The notes under the pieces are model-generated. The model saw only the letters and a program-made list of their open reading frames with translations, did no database searches and was not told the origin of the DNA. Below are positions 47,589-56,188 of a stretch of 64,000 nt of DNA, piece by piece (the stretch's first letter is position 1; every line of letters starts with the position of its first letter). The stretch is from Fimbriimonas sp. Lineage in GTDB: Bacteria > Armatimonadota > Fimbriimonadia > Fimbriimonadales > Fimbriimonadaceae. The position numbers were made by a program, and so were the translations under genes. The stretch covers positions 1 to 64,000 of the forward strand of contig JARLGV010000132.1 of NCBI GenBank assembly GCA_031292555.1. The letters are read 5' to 3'.

Positions 47589-48515
47589 ATGAAGCATGTT
47601 CAGAAGTTTCTCGTCGCGGCCTTAGGAGTATCGATCGTAGGATGCGGCGGCACGGGAGCAACCCAGAAAGTTGTGTCCACCGTGCTGAACTCAACTCCGA
47701 GAATCGAGTGTATCGTCGCGGTGCAGCCCAATAATCTGAAGCATCCGGACGCGTGGACTCAGCAACAGCTCCAAGACCCGACGAATATGTCAGTGAAAGC
47801 GGATCTCTATGACCCAACCGTTTTCGGTGTTCAAGATCCGACGAATATCGAGGCGACCGAGCAGATGATCTTCCAACTCGTGTATTACTCCACGAGCCCA
47901 AGCGGAGTGACTACCCGAAATATCATTTCGTCCGGCGTCAGCTTTACGACCAGCGATCGAGGTTCGGTCTATGGCGTTCTGGCTTCCAATACCGGGCAGT
48001 TCAACGCATCGAGCACGGCGTCGACCTCGCCGCTGTTCGTTTCGGCGACATACAATGGAATGAGCTATGCATCCGAGTATGATGTCCGCCATCGTCAGGC
48101 TCGAATCATTGGAACAGTCCTGGATGCCAATACGAACATGCCAGTGCTCGCAGGCACGAATGTACAGTTCTATGATTCCTCAAACACGCTTGTCGATACG
48201 GTGACCGTGCAGTTCGATGGTTCCATTCGAGCTTCCGTGCCGACGAACACGAAGACGTTCACCGTTCAGGGTGACACCCTCCCGAGTGGATACTATCGCC
48301 AATTTTCGTATAACGCTCAGACATTCGATGCGAGTGTGGTTGCGTGCTTTACGCCGATTCAGATCTTGTCGGACCCGACCAACCAGATTTTGCCGGTCGC
48401 GACTTCGTCGCTGCCATACAATATCCTGGTCGAACCCCGCGTAGCGGGCGAACCGACTCCCGCGCCGACTGGCTGCACAGATACCGGTTTGGCCGTGGTT
48501 CATCACAAAGCCTAA
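47589..48515 (+). CDS. Lipoprotein of unknown function
   Basis: Lipobox-like SIVGC; paralogous to preceding CDS. Confidence 0.75.
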   Translation: MKHVQKFLVAALGVSIVGCGGTGATQKVVSTVLNSTPRIECIVAVQPNNLKHPDAWTQQQLQDPTNMSVKADLYDPTVFGVQDPTNIEATEQMIFQLVYYSTSPSGVTTRNIISSGVSFTTSDRGSVYGVLASNTGQFNASSTASTSPLFVSATYNGMSYASEYDVRHRQARIIGTVLDANTNMPVLAGTNVQFYDSSNTLVDTVTVQFDGSIRASVPTNTKTFTVQGDTLPSGYYRQFSYNAQTFDASVVACFTPIQILSDPTNQILPVATSSLPYNILVEPRVAGEPTPAPTGCTDTGLAVVHHKA

Positions 48516-48525
48516 GTAGGGCAAT

Positions 48526-48571
48526 CGCGAAATGGGGGACCGAGACGATCGACTCGGCCCCCTTTTTCGCG
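48526..48571 (+). terminator. Rho-independent terminator
   Basis: GGGGGaCCGAG-acgatcga-CTCGGcCCCC-TTTTT; outer CGCGAAA/TTTCGCG. Confidence 0.8.
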
Positions 48572-48736
48572 TATGAGGCGCTCGCCGATTGGACTTGCTT
48601 CCAATCCTCCTGAAAAACGAACGCTCGTATCGCGTTTTCCCTTCGAAAAAGGACGCTTTCGTCAGATAATGTAGTCGGCTCGGGACGAATCGGCCGGCAA
48701 TTGCCGTCGTAGAATCTGGAAGCGAGCAAGCTGCTG

Positions 48737-49510
48737 ATGAACAAGCGAGTCTTCTTCGACGAGAGCGCCTTCCATCGTTTCTGGAACGAACCCATTCCAT
48801 CGCGACACGTGCTAAGTCACTTGCTCTTTCAGAACCGGCAATTGCGACGCCTCGTGAGCGAGTCCGCAAACTTCTTGGGTGGAGCTCTGCTGTCAGACGA
48901 GTTTGCGCTATTCCAGAACGGCGGAATTCCGTTACTCGAGCGAAGGACTGGACCACTCATTGAGGAAATTCTCGTCCGCCCACGTCTGGCTGCAACGAGG
49001 GGGAGCGAGATCGTGGTTCGCGTTACGGTTCACTTGAGCCACATCGGGCTCCAGGAAACTCGTCGCCAGTACTGGAGTCCACCAAGTCGAGCGCCGTCGC
49101 TGATCGCGGGCCTCGACATTGGAGCACTTGAATTTCCGCCTCGGTGGATTGCCTGGAATCTAGATGAGGCAAATGACACTAAGATCGAATTGGTCGACTG
49201 GGTGCGCAATCTCGTGCTTCCGTGGTTCGACGTGTTTTCACAGACCAGGGAGTTGCGCGGCAAACTCTTTCGCGGAGAGATATCCCATATCGGTCTGGAT
49301 ACATCGCTGGAATTGGTGATTACCGAATACGGAGTCGAAGAGGGCGCCCGATTTCTCAACGAGTGCATTCTTTCCGACTCGAACATTGGGCCGTTGGTTC
49401 GGGAACAGGCCAAGCGGATCATGCGTGCTCAAGATCCAGATCACCGATTGTCCGCCCCCGTATCCAACCTGGCGGCAATCGCCGCGTGCTACCGACTGAT
49501 TCGAAGGTAG
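48737..49510 (+). CDS. Hypothetical protein
   Basis: ORF 257 aa, no recognised motif. Confidence 0.65.
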   Translation: MNKRVFFDESAFHRFWNEPIPSRHVLSHLLFQNRQLRRLVSESANFLGGALLSDEFALFQNGGIPLLERRTGPLIEEILVRPRLAATRGSEIVVRVTVHLSHIGLQETRRQYWSPPSRAPSLIAGLDIGALEFPPRWIAWNLDEANDTKIELVDWVRNLVLPWFDVFSQTRELRGKLFRGEISHIGLDTSLELVITEYGVEEGARFLNECILSDSNIGPLVREQAKRIMRAQDPDHRLSAPVSNLAAIAACYRLIRR

Positions 49511-49561
49511 ACACAGCTTTCAGTTTCTTGTGAAAGTTCGAGGTATGATCTTAGGCGGACC

Positions 49562-50725
49562 ATGGCACTAGACCCCGCAAAAATCGTAGGCGACGAACTG
49601 CTTCCCATCCTGAAGAAGGTGGAGAGAGGAGACCGGCTCAGCCGAGAAGACGGAATCTTGCTCTACCGGACTCCGAACCTCACGGCGGTCGGTTACCTGG
49701 CGAATATTGTCCGGGAGAGATTCCACGGTGACAAGGCCTACTTCGTCCGGAATCAGCACATTAACTACACGAACATCTGTAACAAGTTCTGTAAGTTCTG
49801 TAGTTTCTATGCAAAAAAGGGCGGCCCTGCGCCATACCAGATGTCGCTTGATGAAGTTCGCCATCGACTGGATTGGCACCGTGACGTGCCGCTTACGGAG
49901 ATCCACATGGTCGGCGGCATCAACCCACGCCTGCCATACAGCTACTATCTCGATCTCGTCCGAATCGTTAAGGAGGCTCGGCCAGGGGTTCATGTAAAGG
50001 CATTTACTGCGGTGGAGATCGTCGAGATCGCCCGGCAGGGCAAGGTAACCGTCGAACAGGCGTTGGCCGATCTTATTGAGGCTGGCCTCGACTCGCTTCC
50101 GGGCGGCGGCATCGAGATTTTGAGCGATCGTGTTCATGCCGAGTTGTTCGGCAAGAAACTGAACGGCGAAGAGTGGAAGATGGTGGCGCGAGCCGCCGGG
50201 AGGCTCGGGCTCCGCCAGTATGCGACGATGCTCTACGGGCATATCGAAACTGATGAAGAGCGTGTCGATCACCTCATCCAGCTTCGTGAGTTGCAGGACG
50301 AGACGAACCACTTCTTGACCATGACTCCACTGAGCTTCCACCCCGAAGCGACCGAACTGTCCGAGTTGGCTGGTCCGAGCGGTGACGACGACCTTCGGAA
50401 CATCGCTTTGAGTCGCCTCATGCTCGATAATTTCGATCACGTGAAGAGCTTCTGGATCATGAACACGATCCCCGTAACGCAGATGTCGCTCTGGTATGGC
50501 GCCGACGACGCCGATGGGTTGGTTCACGAGTACGAGATCACCTACAAGTCCGGCGAATTTGGGAACAAGTCCCAATCTCTGACTCATGAGAATATGGTCC
50601 GCATGATTGAAGAAGCGGGTCGAACGCCGATAGAAAGAGACAGTCTTTATCGGGAGATCACCGCCGAGCAACTGGAGGGTACGGTCCGTCCCAAACTAAG
50701 TCCGTTGCCGATGGCAACGGCTTGA
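49562..50725 (+). CDS. mqnE: Aminofutalosine synthase (radical SAM, futalosine menaquinone pathway)
   Basis: NYTNICNKFCKFCSFYAKKG; EIHMVGGINPRLPYSYY. Confidence 0.9.
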   Translation: MALDPAKIVGDELLPILKKVERGDRLSREDGILLYRTPNLTAVGYLANIVRERFHGDKAYFVRNQHINYTNICNKFCKFCSFYAKKGGPAPYQMSLDEVRHRLDWHRDVPLTEIHMVGGINPRLPYSYYLDLVRIVKEARPGVHVKAFTAVEIVEIARQGKVTVEQALADLIEAGLDSLPGGGIEILSDRVHAELFGKKLNGEEWKMVARAAGRLGLRQYATMLYGHIETDEERVDHLIQLRELQDETNHFLTMTPLSFHPEATELSELAGPSGDDDLRNIALSRLMLDNFDHVKSFWIMNTIPVTQMSLWYGADDADGLVHEYEITYKSGEFGNKSQSLTHENMVRMIEEAGRTPIERDSLYREITAEQLEGTVRPKLSPLPMATA

Positions 50726-50835
50726 TCGTTCTTCGTTCAGGCCGTTAAGTACAACGAGACCGGTTTTGTCTTTATAGCGAATTGCGCCGGAATCACACGG
50801 AAGAACTCCGTAGACGATTTCCGCATACTTCAAGC

Positions 50836-52257
50836 ATGCTCATGAATCGAGACGAGATGCTCGACCGGCTGATGGCAAGCGACAGCCGCTACGACGGAGT
50901 TTTCATCACGGGGGTCCTGAGCACTGGGATCTACTGCCTGCCGTCATGCAAAGCGCGGAAACCGAATCCCGAGAATGTCCAGTTCTTTGCCACCATCGAG
51001 GAGGCGAGAAGCGTGGGCCTACGTGCCTGCAAGAAGTGCAGGCCCGATGACTTCTTCGCGGGGCTCGATCCCGATCGCGATCGGCTGGAAGAGATTGTCA
51101 GGAGACTTGAGTCGAGTCCTCAGACAATGGTATCGATCACCGACATGGCCGCCGAACTGGGCACGGGATCTTCGAAGCTCTTTTTGGCATCAAAGAAGCA
51201 CTTTCACGCCACGCCTGGAGAGTTGTTGACGCGAAGCAGGGTCTTTGCCGCAAGCCGACTGCTGCTGACGACCGACAGGAGCGTTTCCGAGATCGCCTTT
51301 GACGTCGGTTTTGAGAGCCTGTCTACCTTTTACGATCACTTCGGAAGATTGGTCGGAATGAAGCCGGCTGCCTATCGAAAGCTGAGTTCGGCGACGACCT
51401 TCGATGTGTCCCTTCCACCGAGTTTCCATACCGAAGTGCTTCTTGGATATTTGGGAAGAGATCCGGAGAGCATATGTGAGAAGGTGAATGGCACATCTGC
51501 TCAAATTGCAGGCAATGAAGTCGGGTTGCCCTATGTTCTCGACTTGCAGTTCGCGTCCGACGTTGTGACCTGCACGTCAAGTGGGGTGTCAGGTGCCGTC
51601 GCTCATGGAGTGGTCGCCAAGCTTCTTGGACTTGCTCAGGACCCAGGCGGATTCGAACTCCATGTGACGCGACTCGGACTTCCTGAATTTGTTTCAGGTC
51701 GAAGGGGTTTGCGCCTTCCTCAGACGCCGGGCTTGTTCGATGGGATCGTCTGGGCCATTCTCGGGCAGCAAGTGAACCTACGGTTTGCCTACGCGCTGCG
51801 CAGGCGGCTGGTCCTACTTGCCGGCACCCGGCTTCAAGATAGCCTCTATTCTCCGCCCACTCCAGAGGCGGTTGCTTGCCTAAACGTCGAGGACCTGCTG
51901 CCCCTGCAGTTCTCTGGTCGAAAGGCCGAATACCTAATCGGCTTTGCTCGCGACATTGTGGAGGGCGCAGTTGATCTGACCTCCTTGTCCTCTGGATCTG
52001 CGTCGAGGGCAGAGAAGACCCTGATGCAGAAGCGAGGCTTTGGGCCGTGGTCGACTCATTACGTGATGATGAGGGCATTCGGATTTGCCGATTGCCTTCC
52101 GATCGGCGATACCGGCCTTACTTCCGCACTTCAGAAGTTCTTCAAGCTTGAGCTTCGGCCCGATGCCGCGAAGACGGTCGAGGTAATGGATGCGTTCTCG
52201 CCCTATCGTAGCTTGGCAACGTTTCATATGTGGCAGAGCCTTAAATTTGAATCATGA
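50836..52257 (+). CDS. Ada N-terminal/AraC-HTH/AlkA DNA-3-methyladenine glycosylase fusion
   Basis: GIYCLPSCKARKP...ACKKCRPDD; AraC HTH VSEIAFDVGFESLSTFYDHFGR; AlkA FDGIVWAILGQQVNLRFA. Confidence 0.9.
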   Translation: MLMNRDEMLDRLMASDSRYDGVFITGVLSTGIYCLPSCKARKPNPENVQFFATIEEARSVGLRACKKCRPDDFFAGLDPDRDRLEEIVRRLESSPQTMVSITDMAAELGTGSSKLFLASKKHFHATPGELLTRSRVFAASRLLLTTDRSVSEIAFDVGFESLSTFYDHFGRLVGMKPAAYRKLSSATTFDVSLPPSFHTEVLLGYLGRDPESICEKVNGTSAQIAGNEVGLPYVLDLQFASDVVTCTSSGVSGAVAHGVVAKLLGLAQDPGGFELHVTRLGLPEFVSGRRGLRLPQTPGLFDGIVWAILGQQVNLRFAYALRRRLVLLAGTRLQDSLYSPPTPEAVACLNVEDLLPLQFSGRKAEYLIGFARDIVEGAVDLTSLSSGSASRAEKTLMQKRGFGPWSTHYVMMRAFGFADCLPIGDTGLTSALQKFFKLELRPDAAKTVEVMDAFSPYRSLATFHMWQSLKFES

Positions 52258-52754
52258 GCAAACAGTACTATTTCGACGTCATCGACACCGCAATTGGCCC
52301 AATCACCGCGGCGGTCAACGAGCGAGGCGCGGTTGTTGAGGTTTATACGTCCGACGCATCCGCGCGGTTCGATGGCCGCCCTGAATATCGGCGCGACCGG
52401 CAATTGGTTTCTTGCGTTGCCCGCCAGTTGAGGGAGTATGCAAGAGCAGAGCGGCTTCAATTCGAACTGGAACTGGAACCGCAGGGTTCCGAGTTTCAGC
52501 ACCGCGTTTGGGCACTCCTGATTACTATCCCGTACGGCGAAACCCGAACCTATGGTCAGTTGGCGGCGATGCTGGGCAATCCTAAAGGCTCGCGCGCGGT
52601 TGGCCGCGCGAATGCCACCAACCCCATCTCGATCATCGTCCCATGCCACCGTGTGATCGGCCATTCGGGTCAGTTGACCGGATATGCAGGAGGATTGCCT
52701 TTCAAACGCCGCCTGCTTGAACTCGAAAAGGGCATTGAAGCCAATTACGTTTGA
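52254..52754 (+). CDS. ogt: Methylated-DNA--protein-cysteine methyltransferase
   Basis: IPYGETRTYGQLAAMLGNPKGSRAVG...IIVPCHRVIG. Confidence 0.94.
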   Translation: MSKQYYFDVIDTAIGPITAAVNERGAVVEVYTSDASARFDGRPEYRRDRQLVSCVARQLREYARAERLQFELELEPQGSEFQHRVWALLITIPYGETRTYGQLAAMLGNPKGSRAVGRANATNPISIIVPCHRVIGHSGQLTGYAGGLPFKRRLLELEKGIEANYV

Positions 52755-52839
52755 TTTGGGTTAGCGCGACAGCTGATTTCTTTACTTTGTGCGCAGTCGC
52801 GGGAACGCCGGCACGGGATTTGTTGGTTGGAAAGACTAG

Positions 52840-53424
52840 GTGGGTAGACTCGCTCGACCTATGCTCTTTGGAAAGCGCGACATGCGCGAATCCTTTGAAC
52901 GTCAGGCCGAGAAGATCTTTCCCTCGGTCTTGGGCACGGCATTAAGGCTCACTCGGTCTCGCGAGGACGCGGAAGACTTGGCCCAGGAAGCGATTGTGAG
53001 AGCATACGATGCATTCGAGCGGTTTGATGGGACGAATTTCAAGGCTTGGATGCTCCGCATCGTCACGAACCTATACATCAATAAATACCGGCAGAGACAG
53101 CGAGGCCCGCAGTTTGGATCGCTTGAAGAGGAAGGGGCAATCGAGCCAGTGTCCTCGGAATATGAACTGCCGGATCGGCTCCTTTTCGATCACGTGGTTG
53201 GAGCCGAAATAGAAGACGCGCTGGGCAGAGTGCCTGAAGACTTTAGGATGGCGGTGATATTGAGCGACATCGAAGGACTTAGCTATCAAGAGATAGCCGA
53301 TGCTACCTCTGTGCCGATCGGCACCGTGCGGTCGCGCCTTGCCCGAGGGCGTTCGATGCTAAGGCGCTCGCTTGAGACGTATGCCATCAAAGAGGGATAC
53401 ATAAAGAAGGATGCCGTCGAATGA
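52840..53424 (+). CDS. ECF RNA polymerase sigma factor
   Basis: RSREDAEDLAQEAIVRAYDAFERFDG...SYQEIADATSVPIGTVRSRLARGRSMLR. Confidence 0.93.
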   Translation: MGRLARPMLFGKRDMRESFERQAEKIFPSVLGTALRLTRSREDAEDLAQEAIVRAYDAFERFDGTNFKAWMLRIVTNLYINKYRQRQRGPQFGSLEEEGAIEPVSSEYELPDRLLFDHVVGAEIEDALGRVPEDFRMAVILSDIEGLSYQEIADATSVPIGTVRSRLARGRSMLRRSLETYAIKEGYIKKDAVE

Positions 53425-54185
53425 TTGAACCCATTGACCTCCATGCGTTCGCTGACGGGGAATTGAATTCCGTCGATCGTACTGAACTTCAGGCCAAACT
53501 CGATGCGTCGCCTGATGCTGTTCGGGAGCTTGAGTCGATTCGCAACCTGAAGGCTTTGTTAAAAAGACAAGCTCAGGAAGTCGAAACGCGCGAGTCCTGG
53601 AAGCACTGTGTTGGACGACTGGATGAGATCGATAAGGCAAGGCGTGTGGAATCGGTAGTTGGCCGATTTGCACCTGCTTTGTGCGGCTTGTTCCTGTTCA
53701 CGATTCTCGTGGGCGGTCTCGTCGCTCGCCGACATGGCGAGACGTCCGGGCCAAAAGAGTATGTTTCGCGTCTCTTGCCGTTCCGATCCTCATCCGAGTC
53801 GAAACAGGACAAGGATGAAGCCGAGTGGCTTACCCACCTTTTCAACCAAGTTCGCCAGTCCCGAATTCACACCTTTCATGTTCTGAAAGTCAATGGCTAT
53901 ATCGCCGATGGAATTCCGGTGACACGCATGTCTTTGCGCGACGACAAGGGTGATTTGCTGGTCCTACTTCTACCCAAATCGGTTGATTTTGGCGAACTTA
54001 CCCCAATGGCCGGTCACCCAGAGTACACAAGTGGTCAATACGGGCAAACGAACTGCGTGGCTCGGTCAAACGGCGCCAGCACAACGGTTCTGCTTGCCGA
54101 TAGACCGTTTGACGAACTCGCTGACGCCATGACGGATATTCCTGATAGCTTTGTGACGATCACGTCGCACCGGCCGGTCAAATAG
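53421..54185 (+). CDS. Putative transmembrane anti-sigma factor
   Basis: LHAFADGELNSVDRTELQAKLDASPDA; single TM; ATGA overlap with sigma gene. Confidence 0.75.
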   Translation: MIEPIDLHAFADGELNSVDRTELQAKLDASPDAVRELESIRNLKALLKRQAQEVETRESWKHCVGRLDEIDKARRVESVVGRFAPALCGLFLFTILVGGLVARRHGETSGPKEYVSRLLPFRSSSESKQDKDEAEWLTHLFNQVRQSRIHTFHVLKVNGYIADGIPVTRMSLRDDKGDLLVLLLPKSVDFGELTPMAGHPEYTSGQYGQTNCVARSNGASTTVLLADRPFDELADAMTDIPDSFVTITSHRPVK

Positions 54186-54266
54186 CAATGCCAACGGTGT
54201 CGGAACCACGTTGCCGACATGCGTTCACACGAATTTTGGGCGCTATTCGCGAAACCGTGGGAAAAA

Positions 54267-54342
54267 TGGCAGGGGCGACAGGGCTCGAACCCGCGACCTA
54301 TGGTTTTGGAGACCATCGCTCTACCAACTGAGCTACACCCCT
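54267..54342 (-). tRNA. tRNA-Trp (anticodon CCA), CCA encoded
   Basis: Acceptor AGGGGTG/CGCCCCT; anticodon arm ATGGT-CTCCAAA-ACCAT; GGTTCGAGCC T-loop. Confidence 0.95.
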
Positions 54343-54438
54343 GCAAGGCGATTTATTTTACTTGATTCACTAACTCCGATGACAACTTCGTGGTCTTCCT
54401 TCTGGCAAACCGGTCGCAGCATGGGGCACAATCCCCCT

Positions 54439-55314
54439 ATGCGCCGGGCGCTTCCTTTTTTTCTTCTCCTCTTGATCTTGGCTATGACCGGGTGCGGCGA
54501 CAAACAGGCGCTGAACTTGCCACATCGACCCAAGAGATACCATTCTATTGTCAGCCTTAGTCCGAGTACGACCGAAATCATCGTCTCGAATGCGGACACG
54601 GCGGCCCTGAAGGGCCGAACGTCGTCCTGCAACTGGCCGGAAGCGATCGTCAAGGGGATTCCTGTGGTCGCGTCGGTTAAGCCTGATTTCGAAAAAATCC
54701 AGGCAATCGATCCGAAGGTCGACCTAATCGTCTATGCGGGCTCTCTTTACAGTCAGCAGGATATCGATAAGATCAAGTCGATGACCGGAGCGGACACCTT
54801 CTCGCTCGATGCGACGACGGTTAAGGGCTTCATCTTGAAACTCCAAGAATTCGGATCGAAGTTAGCCAGCGAGATGCGGTTCAACGACTATATCAACCGT
54901 ATCTACCTGGAGAAGGGCGCTGCGTCCGGCGGAAGTTTCGCTACGACTCCGAAAGTTGCCATTATCATGCCGGGCAAGGCAGGCGACGACTACATCGTCG
55001 GAACGGACGGCTTCCTCGCCGATGTCGTCAAAATCTGCAACGGTCAGATCGTTGGCCCCAAGGGCGCTGGATTTGTTCCGATGAACGCAGAGAGCCTGGT
55101 TTCTCTTAACCCGGATGCGATTATCGTGCCGGGAACGAAGTTCGACGTTTCCGCTGCCGACAAGATCCTCAAGGATCCTCGATTCGCGACTGTTGCTGCA
55201 GTCAAACAGAAGCGCGTAGGTGTCATCGACGAGGATGTTCTCCTTCGAGAAGGTCAGCGCGTCGACCAGCTAATAACCGCCGTACACCGGCTGATCGCTC
55301 CGCCAACGAACTAG
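54439..55314 (+). CDS. Cobalamin/siderophore-type periplasmic (helical-backbone) substrate-binding lipoprotein
   Basis: Lipobox AMTGC; IVSLSPSTTEIIVSNADTAALKGRTSSCNWP; the longer ORF start lies across the antisense tRNA. Confidence 0.85.
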   Translation: MRRALPFFLLLLILAMTGCGDKQALNLPHRPKRYHSIVSLSPSTTEIIVSNADTAALKGRTSSCNWPEAIVKGIPVVASVKPDFEKIQAIDPKVDLIVYAGSLYSQQDIDKIKSMTGADTFSLDATTVKGFILKLQEFGSKLASEMRFNDYINRIYLEKGAASGGSFATTPKVAIIMPGKAGDDYIVGTDGFLADVVKICNGQIVGPKGAGFVPMNAESLVSLNPDAIIVPGTKFDVSAADKILKDPRFATVAAVKQKRVGVIDEDVLLREGQRVDQLITAVHRLIAPPTN

Positions 55315-55339
55315 TGTCCGAAGGAACCGGGATAGATTA

Positions 55340-56188
55340 ATGAGAGAATTGGCTGAAATCGGTGTATTCGGGGGGTCCGGATTCTATAGCTTGCTCGAAA
55401 ATGTTCGAGAGGTGAAAGTCGACACTCCCTATGGAGCCCCAAGCGACACCTACTTCTTGGCAACGGTGGCGGGCCGCAAGGTCGCATTCCTGCCGCGTCA
55501 TGGACGTAAGCATACGCTCCCACCGCACATGGTCAATTACCGTGCAAACGTCTGGGGGATGCGTTCGCTAGGATGTCAATGCATCATCAGCCCGTGTGCA
55601 GCCGGGTCGCTGCAGGTCGAAGTCGAGCCCGGGCATTTCGTTGTTTGCGATCAGTTCGTCGATCGAACTTCGGGGCGAAAAGATACTTTCTACGACGGTC
55701 CGATCGTGACTCACGTCTCGCCGGCCGATACTTACGATCCTGTTTTACGAGGCCTGGCAATCGAGACCATCCGCGACCACGGAATCGTTTGTCACGAGAA
55801 GGGAACCGTGGTAGTGATCCAGGGTCCTCGCTTCTCCACCAAGGCGGAAAGCAAGTGGTTTCACGATGCTGGCTGGGAAGTCATCAACATGACGCAGTAC
55901 CCCGAAGCCTATCTATGCCGGGAACTAGGGATGGGCGTTGTCAACATTGCGCTGATCACCGATTACGATAGCGGCGTCCACGCCGGAACCGAGGCCGTTA
56001 ATGCGACTGACGTTCTCCAGGTCTTCAACTCGAACTCGGAGAAGATCAAAAAGGTCGTTCTAGACCTCATTGGAAGGATTCCCGCCGACCTGTCCACGGT
56101 TAGCAGCGTGAAGAGTTTGGAATTCACTCGAGGCGACGGACATGCCGAAACGTCAGAAGACATTCGGTTATTCCGTATTCTAGAGTGA
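55340..56188 (+). CDS. mtnP: S-methyl-5'-thioadenosine phosphorylase
   Basis: IGVFGGSGFYSLL, FLPRHGRKHTLPPHMVNYRANVWGM, GPRFSTKAES. Confidence 0.93.
   Translation: MRELAEIGVFGGSGFYSLLENVREVKVDTPYGAPSDTYFLATVAGRKVAFLPRHGRKHTLPPHMVNYRANVWGMRSLGCQCIISPCAAGSLQVEVEPGHFVVCDQFVDRTSGRKDTFYDGPIVTHVSPADTYDPVLRGLAIETIRDHGIVCHEKGTVVVIQGPRFSTKAESKWFHDAGWEVINMTQYPEAYLCRELGMGVVNIALITDYDSGVHAGTEAVNATDVLQVFNSNSEKIKKVVLDLIGRIPADLSTVSSVKSLEFTRGDGHAETSEDIRLFRILE

Noticed and set aside
49568-50671. 367-aa antisense ORF opposite mqnE
   Set aside because: Fully antisense to a well-conserved radical SAM gene; no recognisable motif.
54211-54438. N-terminal extension of the substrate-binding lipoprotein ORF
   Set aside because: The extension reads through the antisense tRNA-Trp; signal peptide and lipobox place the start at ~54439 (or 54421).
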